A stretch of 64,000 nt of DNA from positions 1 to 64,000 of the forward strand of contig CAXHZN010000002.1 in assembly GCA_964022365.1 (NCBI GenBank). Direction: 5' to 3'. The DNA comes from CAJXJP01 sp964022365 (lineage in GTDB: Bacteria; Patescibacteriota; Gracilibacteria; BD1-5; UBA6164). The translations under genes were made by a program, and so were the position numbers. Each line of letters opens with the position of its first letter. Positions within the stretch are counted from its first letter, which is position 1. The notes beneath the pieces were generated by a model. That model worked only from the letters and a program-made list of their open reading frames with translations, was not told the origin of the DNA and ran no database searches. Positions 1 through 10,840 of this stretch are shown one piece after another.

Positions 1-668
1 TTTCTGACGATAAAACCGTTCGTGAAGCGATTGAATTTTACCTCGCTCATACACATAGTCGTATACCGGTTTACTGTGAAACAATTGATAAAATACATAC
101 TTTTTTCACCATTCGTGAACTTATACAGGAAGATAAAAATAAAAAACTTTCTGAAATTTCTCTCCCAGAAGTCATAAAAATTCCTCTTAATCAACATATT
201 GATACGCTCTTAGAATTATTTCAAACGTCTCATAAACATATGGCAATTGCTATTGATGAATATGGTGGAGTAGCAGGTTTAATCACTTTAGAAGATGTCA
301 TCGAAGAAGTATTTTGAGAAATTAGAGATGAAACAGATAAAGAAACTGATGAAATAAAATCAATTGGACACGATACATTTGTCATAGAATCTACGGTTTT
401 AGTAGAAGATATTTTAGATGAATTTACACTCGAATTATCTGATTTCACCACTGATTTATCAGAATTCTCAGGTGATACTATGTGATATATGATTACTCAC
501 GAACTCGAAAGATTTCCAATCCACGAAGAAGTTATTTCATTTGAATTTGATAAAGTTCATGAAAATATAAAATGATCTCTTCAATGTAAAATTTTGAGAA
601 TCAAAGATGCAAAAATTTGAAAAATCGAAGTAAAATGTGTTTTTGAAAATCCAGAAGAAACAAAATAA
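1..668 (+). CDS. CorC/HlyC-type CBS-domain protein (5' truncated)
   Basis: The gene enters from the left edge; the first full codon is at position 3 and it stops at TAA 666-668. The visible part has a CBS-domain pair (HSRIPVY, then HMAIAIDEYGGVAGLITLED), followed by the hallmark DVIEEVFGEIRDE and a C-terminal CorC/transporter-associated domain that includes the GDTMGYMITHELERFP-type core. The Gly of EEVFGEI is TGA at 316-318, and further TGAs lie downstream in frame. Family members are membrane proteins with an N-terminal DUF21 domain linked to Mg/Co efflux or haemolysin-like function; that domain must lie outside the window. A terminator follows at once. Confidence 0.88.
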
Positions 669-692
669 AAAATCCCAAATGGGATTTTTTAT
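667..692 (+). terminator. Rho-independent terminator after the CorC-like gene
   Basis: Short perfect stem AAAATCCC / GGGATTTT with loop AAAT, followed by a T-run. It overlaps the stop codon and also lies just past the end of the convergent minus-strand gene. Confidence 0.75.
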
Positions 693-706
693 TTTGTTAG
701 ATTTTT

Positions 707-1447
707 TTACATAATTTTATTTCTCGTTTGTTTTCTGATATCTCAGTTATGAAATTTTAACATATCGTTTGAAATAATTATACCATAAGGTTTTCAGATT
801 TTTTTATAATGTTTGAGAGTTTTTGGTAAAAATATTTTTTTTAATATTTTTTCGATGAAATTTCAAATTTTAGAATTATTTTTTTCTGGAAAATTTCTAG
901 AAAATTTTATATATTTTTTATTTTCAGAAATATTTTTTTTGTATTCTAAAAAATCTGCCCAAGAATTATTTTGTGAAATAAAATCTTCATAGGTATTATT
1001 TATATTCACAATTGGCTTAAAATGAAGAATCCAATTGTATAAATAAATATCTTTGTCGAGTGCAAAACTTTTGAAGTCCAGAGCATTTATCGTAGAAAAA
1101 AAACTTAAACAAAACCTTCAAGCATGATGTTTATCATCTTTTCTGACTCTTAAAATTTGAAAAATAAATGTCACGAGTATTCTCACAATCCAAAGTCTAT
1201 TTGGAGTTGAAACGATATATAGATCGATATCAGAAGTCTTTTTTGCGCAATTCATCGCAATAGTATTTCCAACTCAAATCATACGAAGGCCTGGAATCCA
1301 TAAAATATATTTAAAATATTTTTCACATTTTTTATAAAAATGTTTCTCTATTTTTCAAGGATTTTTCCCAACTTGAAACATTTCTTCAAATAATTTTTGC
1401 TGTGATTGGCTCGGAGAAAATCATTTTAAATCGCATGAAAAATTCAT
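707..1447 (-). CDS. Nucleotidyltransferase-fold protein
   Basis: 246 aa with TGA read as Gly (at least seven TGA codons). Around residues 60-80 it has VGNTIAMNCAKKTSDIDLYI, the G[ST]-x(n)-[D/S]DxD pattern of the polymerase-beta/MNT nucleotidyltransferase superfamily, including the metal-binding SDID. The rest is Lys- and aromatic-rich with no recognisable domain. Substrate and partner are unknown; possible roles include nucleotidyl transfer to RNA or small molecules, or a toxin-type NTase. ATG start at 1447; no Shine-Dalgarno. It is convergent with the upstream gene and divergent from the rubredoxin gene. Confidence 0.7.
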
Positions 1448-1448
1448 T

Positions 1449-1476
1449 TTGTAAAAATTAGGTTTTTGGTTAAAAT
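1449..1476 (+). promoter_or_regulatory. Candidate sigma70-type promoter for the rubredoxin-SOR gene
   Basis: TTGTAA (1449-1454), 16-nt spacer, TAAAAT (1471-1476). The same 16-nt spacing recurs before ksgA, lepA, tRNA-His and rpsA in this window. The string TTTTGGTTAAAATA is shared with the ksgA promoter. Confidence 0.5.
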
Positions 1477-1524
1477 AGGGTTCAATTTTAAATATATACT
1501 TTTTCTATTTCTTTTCAATAAATT

Positions 1525-1977
1525 ATGAGATATTTATGTACACAGTGTAATTATATTTACGACGAAACGCAAGGAGAAGAAGATTTTGATCAAGGTACAA
1601 GTTTTGATAAACTATGAGATTATTTTACTTGTCCTGTTTGTGGAGCTGAAAAAGAAGAGTTTCATGGAATCGAAGAAGAAATAAATTATATACCAGAAGA
1701 TCCAAGAGATCCGCTTGAAGTAGATCATTTTATTGAAACGCAAGTCACAGGTGACAAATTAAAAGTTACTATTTGAAACGAAATTCATCCGATGGGAGAT
1801 TCTCATAGAATCGCAGCGATGAGTTTATACGATGAATATGGAGATTTAATCGAAACAAAATTTATGCAGCAAGATGTTGATCCGGTTGTAGAATTTGATT
1901 TTGATGACTTATGAGAGTATGAAATCAGAGTACAATGTAGTTTACATGGAACTTGGGGAAAGAAATTTGTTCAATAA
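1525..1977 (+). CDS. Rubredoxin-superoxide reductase fusion
   Basis: 150 aa. Residues 1-47 are a rubredoxin: C5xxC8 and C36PVCG40 bind a FeS4 centre. Residues about 60-150 match the desulfoferrodoxin/neelaredoxin catalytic domain. The expected ligands are all visible: His68 (VDHFIE), His88 and His94 (HPMGDSH), Cys138 and His141 (CSLHGTW). The predicted role is one-electron reduction of superoxide to peroxide, with the rubredoxin domain supplying electrons in place of the usual desulforedoxin domain. Several glycines are TGA (Gly31, Gly84 and one in LGEYE). No Shine-Dalgarno; monocistronic. This fits an anaerobe or microaerophile that meets oxygen. Confidence 0.88.
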
Positions 1978-2086
1978 TTGTCTTTTAAAAAATACTGTGA
2001 TAAACTAGAAGTACTATTATTTTTAAGTGTCAGATATTAGTTGAAAAATTATTACTTGCATTGCTTAAGAAAATAACCAAAAATAT

Positions 2087-4573
2087 ATGAAAAAAACAGT
2101 GCTAGAAGTCCTCGTTGATAAAAAAAATCTGAAATGACCTGGTGTTTTTGAACATATACTCATCGTTTTACACAAAGTTTTTGACGATATTCCAAAACAC
2201 AAATGGTACAAAAAAAATAAAACCATTCAACCGAATTTTTCTTTTGAAATAACAAAAGTGTGAAATAGAATTCGTTTTTTTATCGTGGTTCCAGAAAAAT
2301 ATAGAAATTTTCTCAGAAACCAAATTTATGCCCATTATAATGATGTAGAAATCATAGAAATTTCTGATTATCTTGAAAATATTCCAACGGACAAAATGTA
2401 TGTTGGGAAAGTATGAATAGCAAAAAATTATCTCTATAGTGTGAAAAGTTTTACAGAAATGCAAGAAGAAGGAAGTAAAGATATGGTAGATCCATTTTCT
2501 TCGATTACCTCAGCACTCGGAAGAACTGGAACCTATACACTCAACACAATTCAAGTTAATTTTACACCAGAGGATGATCATAATTGGAAAGCGAATGCAC
2601 AACAGGTTGCTGATATTATTCGCTCTAAACATCCAAAATTTATCAAAAATATGATGATGAGTAAATATTTTTTCTTATTAAAAATATTTTTATTCCCATT
2701 TGCTATTTTTGCAAAACTCGTTTGATTAATTTTTCAAAAATCAGATGAAGAATCAGAATCATCAGATGGTGGAGAAGATGAAGATAAAAAAGAAGAATTT
2801 TTTATGCAAAAAATTTCTAAAGGATGATATAAAACTTCGATTCATTTAATTCATGCATGAGAAGACCCTGTAGAAGCCAAATCTTCTATTAGAGAATTAT
2901 TTTCAACTCTCCATGTATTTTCAAATTTTGGAGGAAATTCATTTAAATTTTTCTGAGTAAAAAGTGATGAAAATGCAATAGAATGTGCAAAAAGTAGATC
3001 TATTTGTTCATCGGCTGATATTTTATCAACGAGTGAATTATCAGGTTTAGTCCATCTTCCAACCAGTTACGTAAAAACTCCTCAAATAAACTGGGTTTCT
3101 GCTCGTGCGTTTGAACCACCTTCAAATTTACCGATTATCGATCCAGATTTAACAGACGACATAGAACCAGAAACAAATCTCACTCCACTTGGGAAAACAA
3201 ATTTTCGTGGTACAAATATGAGTTTTGGGATGTGACCAAGTGATAGGAGAAGACATGTCTATATTATCGGGAAAACTGGGATGGGGAAATCTACACTGTT
3301 AGAAAATATGATTATTGATGATATTTTAAAAGATAGATGAGTAGCTGTTATTGATCCGCATGGGGATCTAGCCGAAGCTGTTATCGGACATATTCCAAAA
3401 TCTAGAACCAATCAAACTATTATTTTTGATCCAAGTGATACAAACTGGCCAATTGCATTTAATATGCTTGAAGATGTTATTCCTGAACATAGACCTCTAG
3501 TTGCTTCTGGTTTAGTAGGAATATTTAAAAAAATATTCTGAGATTCTTGGGGGCCAAGACTCGAACATATTTTGAGAAACACTGTTTTAGCTTTGTTAGA
3601 ATATCCAAATACAACTCTGATTTCTATCCCTTTAATGCTTACGAGTGAAGTCTATAGAAATAAAGTTGTAAGTAAAATTAAAGACCCTGTTGTAAAGAAA
3701 TTCTGGACTGGTGAATTTGCAAAAATGGCTCCAAATCAAAAAGTAGAAGCTGCTGGTCCTATTTTAAACAAAGTAGGGCAATTTCTCTCAAGTTCAATTT
3801 TAAGAAATGTTTTATGACAACCAAAAAATAGTTTTTCTGTTCGTTGGGCAATGGATAATGGGAAAATTATTATTGTAAATCTTTCAAAAGGGAAAATCGG
3901 TGAAGATGCGTCGAGTTTACTTGGTGCGATGATGGTAACAAAATTTCAAATGGATGCCATGAGTAGGGCAGATATACCAGAAAATCAAAGGAAAGATTTT
4001 TATCTTTATGTAGATGAATTTCAAAACTTTGCAACCGATTCATTTGCAACGATTTTATCAGAAGCCAGAAAATATAAACTCAATTTAGTAATGGCAAATC
4101 AATATATCGATCAAATGCAAGAATCTGTTCGTTGAGCCGTATTTGGGAATGTATGATCTCTTGTTTCATTTCAAGTTTGATATCATGATGCTAGTATTTT
4201 AAAAGAAGTTTTTTCTGGAGAAGTACTCGAAGAAGATCTCATGAACTTAAGTAAATATGATATTTATTTAAAACAATTGATTGACGGGATGCCTTCAAAT
4301 ATATTTTCAGCAGGAACATTTGCTCCTCATCCAAAAGAAGATGAAGTGTTTCAGGCAAGATACGAAAAAATATTAAAAGTAAGTCGTGAAAAATATTCAA
4401 AACCAAGAAGCTCAGTAGAAGCAAGAATTAATAAAACGCTTTACGATATTGAAAAACAAGAAGAATCTTGGGAAAAGAAAAAAGAAGAATATAAACAAAA
4501 AGAAAAAGATGATAAAGCAAAAAAACGTATAGCTGAAAGAGAAAGGCAAGAAGCTGAAGCTGCAAAAAAATAA
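2087..4573 (+). CDS. VirD4/HerA-like DNA-translocating ATPase
   Basis: 828 aa. The N-terminal half holds a hydrophobic segment near residue 200 (FFLLKIFLFPFAIFAKLVG) and an acidic linker. The ATPase domain starts near residue 385: Walker A IIGKTGMGKSTLLEN (about 390-405), VAVIDPHGDL, and Walker B FYLYVDEFQNF (about 640), a TraM-recognition/VirD4-like arrangement. The last 100 residues are a charged Lys/Glu coiled coil. This CPR-typical architecture suggests a membrane-anchored hexameric pump moving DNA or protein, but no relaxase or other T4SS gene lies nearby, so a conjugative role is not shown. Many TGA-Gly codons, for example KGPG at residues 17-20. ATG start, no Shine-Dalgarno. Confidence 0.8.
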
Positions 4574-4606
4574 AACTCATAACCATTTATGGTTATGAGT
4601 TTTATT
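4573..4606 (+). terminator. Terminator between convergent genes
   Basis: Stem AAACTCATAACC / GGTTATGAGTTT with a short loop and a following T-rich tract. It serves the ATPase gene and could act on the opposite strand too. Confidence 0.75.
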
Positions 4607-5722
4607 TTATAATTTATTGAGAATTTCATTCTTTTGTTTTTCTGACAGATTTACAAAAGAAGAAGACTCCTTTAAATATTCGATAAAATCATTCTTAGAA
4701 ATATTATTAAATTGATTAAAATCAAAACCTTGAAGCTCTAAAAGAGCCTCATAATTCAAATTTGCTGAAAGCATATCAGTATAATAATCTTCTAAATATG
4801 TATTTCCACTCGGAGAGGAATAGTCTAAAATTTCTAAGAATGCTGCTCTCTGTACTTCGGGGTCAATATCATATACAAGTTGATAAATTTTATTTGTATC
4901 ATAGCTTGCTATAACTTTTAATCTTGTTTCTGGGATATTTGAACGAAAAAAATCTTCTATTTCTTCTTTACTATAATCAACTTTATGAGCATTTGGACTA
5001 TCTAAGCCTTCCAACTGAATTCTCAAATTTTCCATTGCAAGCTCTTCAGAAAAAAGTTTATTAGGAACACCATCAATATTATATAGAAATTTTCTTCCAT
5101 TTTCATCTGTGAAACGAAAAAATGGTAAATGAGAATATCCTAGAGTTCTTTCTGATACACAAGGATTTGTAAAATCTAAAAATTTTAAATCAGGATTTAA
5201 AATAGATACATTCTCCCTTGCTTCTTCTAATGTTATATATGGTTTTTCAATATATGTTGCAGTATAGTTACGATCCGAATAGTTTCCTGGACCCAATTGA
5301 CCAATTCTCATTTTTCCATACTCAACATTTACTTTTGCAACACCTGCATATATATCATTTTTTTTGAATAAAACAATCTTATCAGGACCTCCACATGCTT
5401 CATCTACATTCACATGTATTATTCTATCCACTTCTACTCCATTATGGTCAAAATTTTCTTGACTTTCAAAATATGCTAGAGCATGATTTAAACCAAAACT
5501 AGCTATTTTTTCATCAGTAATAATACTAGATTCTTTATTCTGAGATTGAAATATTTGAGTATTTGTAGTAGATTCCTTAGCTTGTTAATGTTTCTCAATA
5601 TCTATTTTCTTTATTGATTATTTAGAAATTAGTTCTTGAGAGTTTTTTTCATTACTTTAAAAATAAAAAAATACTACTATACACATACAAATTAGTATAA
5701 TAAAAACTGTTATTTTTTTCAT
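4607..5722 (-). pseudogene. Secreted ORFan with three in-frame TAA codons (probably decayed)
   Basis: A single 372-codon frame runs from ATG 5722 (signal-like start MKKITVFIILICMC, possible lipobox Cys) to TAA 4607. It is interrupted by three TAA codons: codon 22 (5657-5659), codon 35 (5618-5620) and codon 46 (5585-5587). After the third TAA the frame is open for about 326 codons but has no good ATG; GTG at 5431 is the first plausible start. The intact part has no recognised domain; it is acidic, with motifs such as ACGGPDKIV and GQLGPGNYSDRN. It contains no TGA codon although it has a dozen or more Gly, unlike typical neighbours. Likely an acquired gene, now broken near the N terminus; expression of a shorter protein from GTG 5431 is possible. 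Confidence 0.6.
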
Positions 5723-5745
5723 AAAACACCCTTTAACATAAATAT

Positions 5746-5770
5746 ATTCCCTCTTTAAAAAAGAGGGAAT
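5746..5770. other. Perfect 11-bp hairpin between two minus-strand genes
   Basis: ATTCCCTCTTT / AAAGAGGGAAT with a 3-nt loop. It lies between the C39-like peptidase gene and the downstream broken ORF. No T-run follows on the minus strand, so it may stabilise the mRNA end rather than terminate. Confidence 0.6.
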
Positions 5771-5783
5771 AAGTAAAAAATTA

Positions 5784-6416
5784 CTAATCGCGAACTAAAT
5801 AATATTTGTTGCTTGATTTTGAAGCAATCTCACTCATAAACTCTTGCATAGGAAATGCAACTCTGCCATCAACTGCTTCATATGCTGAATACTTTGATTT
5901 TCTATTTACATGATCCCAAAGAGGATCATTTATGTGAAACCCAGTAGTACTACTTACATCATCGCTATACTTTGAAGTATTCTGTGTAAAACCATCAACC
6001 AACATATAATGCTTATTAGGCTTTGGTTCTTCCACAGGATCAGAGTATCTTGTACTTGTAAGTACTACTACTGGTTGATCCGATTTATTCTCAGAAATAA
6101 TTTTTTTTACAAAATTATCTTTTGTACTAGTAGAATAAGAAGAAAACCAATTAGGTGTATAATTTTCTAAAGCATCTGCTAACTCATAAATATTTAAACC
6201 CTTTTGAGCAGAAATACCTTCAGATATAGCAATTGCATCTTGAGTGGCATTAGTGTCTTTATTCAACCAGTGAGCATACATTTGCACAATAGTTGCAGCA
6301 CAATAGTAATTTTTTTCTTGACTGTAATTATGAACATTATTTTGTTTCTGATACCCCGCATTTGCAGATAACGAAAAACTAGTAATAACAACAGCAAGAA
6401 TGGTTCTTTTTAACAT
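5784..6416 (-). CDS. Secreted C39-like cysteine peptidase
   Basis: 210 aa. A clean Sec signal peptide (MLKRTILAVVITSFSLSANA, cleavage after ANA) is followed by a papain-like fold of the C39 type: Cys in NYYCAATIVQMY (about residue 39), His in KHYMLVDGF (about 136), and Asn/Asp in FHINDPLWDH. The predicted product is an extracytoplasmic cysteine peptidase or an inactive relative. Start ATG 6416 is fixed by a good Shine-Dalgarno (AGGAGA, 8 nt upstream), which is rare here. No TGA-Gly at all, all glycines GGN; together with the SD this suggests origin in a standard-code bacterium. It is upstream of the broken ORF in the same orientation. Confidence 0.75.
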   Translation of the reverse strand: MLKRTILAVVITSFSLSANAGYQKQNNVHNYSQEKNYYCAATIVQMYAHWLNKDTNATQDAIAISEGISAQKGLNIYELADALENYTPNWFSSYSTSTKDNFVKKIISENKSDQPVVVLTSTRYSDPVEEPKPNKHYMLVDGFTQNTSKYSDDVSSTTGFHINDPLWDHVNRKSKYSAYEAVDGRVAFPMQEFMSEIASKSSNKYYLVRD

Positions 6417-6729
6417 GACTTTTATCTCCTATGATATGAAATGTCATTGTAAAAGTATACTATATAACAATATATTTTATATTATTAAAAGCTTATATAG
6501 CTTATTAATTAATGTTGGTGTGTCAAATTTATATTAATATAATATTTATATATAATGTATTTATGTATAACATAATTCGATTTATATAAATATATATAGA
6601 TTAATTATCTATAACTAGTGATTAAGTTTCCTCTTTTTTGTAATTAAGACCTAAAAAAACAAAAAATTTGCAATTACATCTTTTTTTTTTAGTATCTTTA
6701 AACAAATTTTTAAATTTTTTATAAGAATT
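6417..6729. other. AT-rich intergenic spacer, no gene seen
   Basis: 313 bases of extreme A+T content between the imported-looking minus-strand genes and the antiporter gene. It must hold the promoter of the C39-like gene and that of the antiporter (divergent). I see TATA-rich stretches but no confident -35/-10 pair, no tRNA and no ORF of note. Confidence 0.5.
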
Positions 6730-8865
6730 ATGGAAGACGTTAGTTTTATGACGCAGACTTTATCGGTTTTATTTCTGTTATTTGTCTCAAGTTTTGCCTA
6801 TATATTCAGTAAAAAAATAAATTTTCCATATACAGTATTACTTGTACTTATTGGGTTGTTGTTGGTGCCACTTTCAAAAGTAGGCCTTTTTTCGTTTATT
6901 GATGATTTTCAACTCACTCCTGGGATTTTATTTTTTGTATTTTTACCGGTTTTACTCTTTGAATCAGCCTATAATATAAATTATAGACATTTGATGAAAA
7001 GCTGGAAATCAATAACTGCATTAGCGATTTTTGGTTTACTTATTTCTGCGATAATAATCGCTGGATGATTATTTTTTGTATTTCCACTTATTGGTTTAGA
7101 AATACCATTTATCATCTGTTTACTATTTTGAGTTTTAATCTCGGCAACTGATCCAGTAGCTGTACTATCAATATTTAAAAGTATTTGAGCTCCAAGAAAA
7201 CTGGCACTTATTTTCGAATGAGAAAGTTTATTTAACGATGGAACTGCTGTAGCTGTTTTTTTAGTGATACTATGAGTTATTTTAGAATGATGAATCGTAA
7301 CCGGTGAAACATATATATTAGGGCTTTGGAAATTTATTAGTATGTTGTTTGGATGAATATTATTTTGAGTATTCACCGGAATATTTTTCTCAAAAATTAT
7401 TGGAAAAATTAAAAATAACGAAGAAGTAGAAATTGTTTTAACTATGCTGTTGGCTCACTTTACTTTTATCCTCGCTGAACTGATAACTCATCATTTTGAG
7501 TATCTTCCAATTTCTGGTGTAATTGCTACGGTGGTTGCCAGTATCATAATTTGAAATTATGGAAGATATAAAATCACCCCGAGAGTAGAAGCTCATATGC
7601 AAAAATTTTGGGAATTTTTTGCTTTTGTATCAAATTCGATTGTGTTTATTTTACTAGGTTTGATCCTTTCTTCTATTGATCAAACACTTATAAATATGAT
7701 TCCGATGATGCTTATTGCTATTCCAGTTGTGATGATTGCCAGAGCCGTGAGTGTATATTTACCAATTGGGATTATCAATGGATTTAAGATGGAAGAAGAA
7801 AATATTCCAAGAAGTTGGCAACATTTACTTTCGTGGGGAAGTTTGAGATGAGCGCTAGCGTTGATGATGGTGCTAATGATTCCTGGTCAGGGTGATGCAG
7901 ATTTTGAAAAAATGCTCGCTTTTGAACAATCAGTAGGTTGGGAATATCCGTTTCATATAAAAGAATTTCTCTTGATTCTCACTATTACAAATATAATGTT
8001 TACGTTATTTGTAAAAGCTCCAACGATTTCTGTGATGATGAAAAAAATGTGAGTGGATAAACTCCATAAACTTGAAAGTTTTGAACACGAAGAAGGGAAA
8101 ATATTAGCAAATTTTAAAATTCTACAAAAACTCAACACTTCATATAAAAAAGCATATTTAACTCAAAATGAATATGATGAGTTAAAAAGTACTTACACAC
8201 ATCGTTTAAACAATGCTGTAGCAACGATGAAAGAGATTCTCAAAGATAGTAAAGCAGAAGCTGATACGCTTATTAGAAGGGCAATTTCACTGCACGCACT
8301 TGGAATCGAAAAACAATATTTAAAATCATTATTTTTCTATAATGAAATTGATGAAAGAAATTTCAAATATATTCTCAGAAAAATAGAAAAACAAATGGAA
8401 AGAATTGAAAATGAAAATCATCAATTGAGAAAATTTTCAAAATGAGAAATGGATTATGACTTTTTCTCTCGTTGTGCGATTCGTTCATTTAAAGATTCGA
8501 CAAGTGTGGTAGATATGTATATCAGAAATAGAGCCAGAGTAATTATTACCAGAAAAGTAATCAAAGAACTCAAAGCACTCAGCGAAATCGAATTTGGTTT
8601 TGATAATAGTATTTTCGAAGAAGTTATCACACTGTATGCTTCATTTAACAAAGTAGCTGACGAAAAAAGAATTCATATTTTTATCGAACATAAAGCTACT
8701 ATAAATGCAGTAGAATCAAGATTAGTAAATAAATCTTTATTAAAATTAGAAGAACAAGTTATCAAAGATTTGTATAATAAAGAAATAATCACTCCAAAAT
8801 TATATATAAAATTTAAAGAAGAAGTTGAATCAGAAATGTTTCAAGATGTAAAAACTATGATATAG
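6730..8865 (+). CDS. Na+/H+ antiporter, CPA1/NhaP type, with long cytoplasmic tail
   Basis: 711 aa in one frame with many TGA-Gly codons. Residues 1-440 carry about 12 hydrophobic helices and the CPA1 signatures FLPVLLFESAYNI, SATDPVAVLSIF (ion-binding Asp) and GESLFNDGTAVAVF, then SWGSLRGALALMM. Residues 440-711 are a hydrophilic helical tail rich in Lys/Glu, as in eukaryotic-like NHE and bacterial NhaP relatives, and probably regulatory. Role: exchange of Na+ (or K+) for protons at the membrane. ATG 6730 without Shine-Dalgarno. Stop is TAG, one of the few in the window. A terminator follows. Confidence 0.9.
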
Positions 8866-8871
8866 TTTTAT

Positions 8872-8903
8872 AAAAAGTCGAGATATTTATCTCGACTTTT
8901 TTC
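8872..8903 (+). terminator. Terminator after the antiporter gene
   Basis: Stem AAAAAGTCGAGAT / ATCTCGACTTTTT with an ATTT-type loop, followed by T's. Confidence 0.85.
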
Positions 8904-8958
8904 TTTACAAACAGGCTTTTGTTTATAATATAAATAAAATAATTTTTCAAAAAAAAAC

Positions 8959-9639
8959 ATGAAAGTAGATAATATTTCTCTGGCTTTTAAAAATAAAACA
9001 ATCCTAAAAGATATAAATATAGATATAAATCCTGGTGAATTTGTATTTTTAATTGGGTATTCGTGAAGTGGAAAAACTTCACTCATTCGCTCACTTATTT
9101 GAGATTTTAAACCTTCAAACGGGGAAATAATTTTAGATAATAATTTAGCACTCTATAGAAATTTAACCGAAGAAACACTTCTAGAATACAGAAGAAGTAT
9201 CGGAGTAATTTTCCAAGATTACAAACTTTTAGAATCAAAAAAAGTCTATGAAAATGTTGCTTTTGCAATGGAAGTTTGTGGATATTGAGACGATATTATT
9301 CGTAAAAAAGTTCCTGAGGCTCTCGAACAAGTTGGTCTTTTAATTAAAAAAGATAAATTTGTATACGAATTATCTGGTGGAGAAAAACAAAGAATTGCGA
9401 TTGCCAGAGCCTTAGTTCACAACCCAAAAATCATAATTTGAGATGAACCTACAGGGAATTTAGATCCTGATACAGCTATGGAAATAATGAATATTTTTGA
9501 AGATTTAAACTCAGAATGAAAAACAATTATCTTAGCCACTCATGATTCTCACATCGTAAATAAAATGCAAAAAAGAGTTATCGCATTTAAAGATAAATCT
9601 ATCTGCTACGATGAAGTAAACTGAGCGTATAAAATATAA
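8959..9639 (+). CDS. FtsE/LolD-like ABC transporter ATPase
   Basis: 226 aa, typical FtsE length. Walker A GYSGSGKTS (residues about 34-42), Q-loop VIFQDYKLL, signature LSGGEKQRIAIARAL, Walker B IIIGDEPTGNLD, switch His in LATHD. The second Gly of the P-loop is encoded by TGA (9064-9066), strong evidence for UGA = Gly. FtsE normally pairs with the permease FtsX in cell division, but no FtsX is adjacent, so it might pair with a permease elsewhere. ATG after an A-run, no Shine-Dalgarno; own terminator. Confidence 0.85.
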
Positions 9640-9667
9640 AAAAGCTACAAATTTTTGTAGCTTTTTT
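9638..9667 (+). terminator. Terminator after the FtsE-like gene
   Basis: Stem AAAAAGCTACAAA / TTTGTAGCTTTTT. Nearly the same stem recurs after the next gene at 10301-10332. Confidence 0.85.
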
Positions 9668-9750
9668 ATTGAAAATTATTTTTTAAAATAAATTGTTTTT
9701 GTATATAAATTAAATATTATATATAATAATTTATTATTATTAAAATAAAC

Positions 9751-10302
9751 ATGAGATTTTATACTATTTGTCTTCTTTTTTTCATACTATTTATCTGATG
9801 AGGAATTATTTATTTTAATAAAGTACAAGAAAATAATTTACCAAACCCAGAAGATCAAAGTATTTCATCTATAAATATGAGAGAAAAATTTACAGCTCTT
9901 CCAGAAAAAATAAAGTGAGATTTATTATCAATAGATACTAATATTGAAAAAATAGATATTTTAATTGATGATTTAAAACGTGACAGAAGTGTATTTTTAA
10001 GTCTTTTTAATCTTCCTGATATGACAGAAGATTTGGTAAATAATATCGAATCTTGAAATAAATTAATAGAGTTTGTAAAAATAGATATTTCTATTGCAGA
10101 AGAGATTTGAAATAAAATATATGGAGAAATTCAAAAAACAGAAATTGATACGACAAAATGAATACTTGTACATTATTTAGCACAAATAGAAAATATAACT
10201 GAATTATCTTGGAATTTACCAGAAAAATATACAACTCGTATACAAAATCCTGACAATATGTCATATTTCGATTATTATTTAGTAAAACATTATATAAAAT
10301 AA
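9751..10302 (+). CDS. Small membrane-anchored protein, unknown
   Basis: 183 aa. One N-terminal transmembrane segment (residues 5-22) ends in a Gly-Gly-Gly encoded TGA TGA GGA. The rest is soluble and helical, with regularly spaced Ile/Leu/Asp (KIDILIDDLKRDR), probably a short extracytoplasmic coiled coil. No family recognised. ATG start in an AT-rich context; TGA-Gly used throughout, so a native gene. It is followed by a copy of the preceding terminator. Confidence 0.7.
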
Positions 10303-10332
10303 AAAAGCTACAAAAATTTGTAGCTTTTTTTT
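10301..10332 (+). terminator. Terminator, near-copy of the 9638 hairpin
   Basis: AAAAAAGCTACAAA / TTTGTAGCTTTTTT. The near-identity with the upstream terminator suggests a local duplication or convergent use of a preferred stem. Confidence 0.85.
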
Positions 10333-10336
10333 ATAA

Positions 10337-10786
10337 TTATTTTGTATTTAATACTTTTACTATTTTTCTATATGCGAGTCTTGATTGAGTGTAATTTTCC
10401 AAAATTTGAGAATCCACATCAGCATAATTTGGGTCAAGTTCTTTATAAAGAGAATGTCTAAAAATTTGATTTGTATAATATACAAAATTTTTATGAGCTC
10501 TTACAATGGCTTGTGCTTGATAACCAGAAATTTTTCATGGTCTGTAGTAGTCCATTATTTCAGCTTTTATTTTTTGGTTTCATTTTTGAAATTCACTATG
10601 CATATTTTGTAAATCTTGAGAATAAAAATACATAGGTTCAAGATTAGAAAGCTCTAATTCATAGTGTTCTACACCATAATTAAGATCTAAAAGTTCTTCA
10701 AAAAATGGTTCGTCTGCAAAAGTTGTAGGTAAGAAAGTTGAAAAAACTCAAATAATTGCTATAATACCGGCAATAATTTTTTTCAT
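10337..10786 (-). CDS. Small secreted protein, unknown
   Basis: 149 aa. Signal peptide MKKIIAGIIAIIGVFSTFLP...FA with cleavage before DEP. The mature part is Tyr/Gln/Asn-rich and helical (HYELELSNLEPMYFY) with no Cys and no known domain. Three TGA-Gly codons, so native. It is convergent with the 9751 gene, which ends a few bases away, and shares its terminator region. Probably periplasmic or cell-surface. Confidence 0.7.
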
Positions 10787-10840
10787 AATATTTTTTTAGA
10801 AAGAATATAATTACATTAATTTATAATTAAAATTTAAATA

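Noticed and set aside
4607..5722. TAA reassigned to Gln in this gene
   Set aside because: The gene itself, like nearly all others, ends in TAA; three unsupported sense TAAs are not enough evidence.
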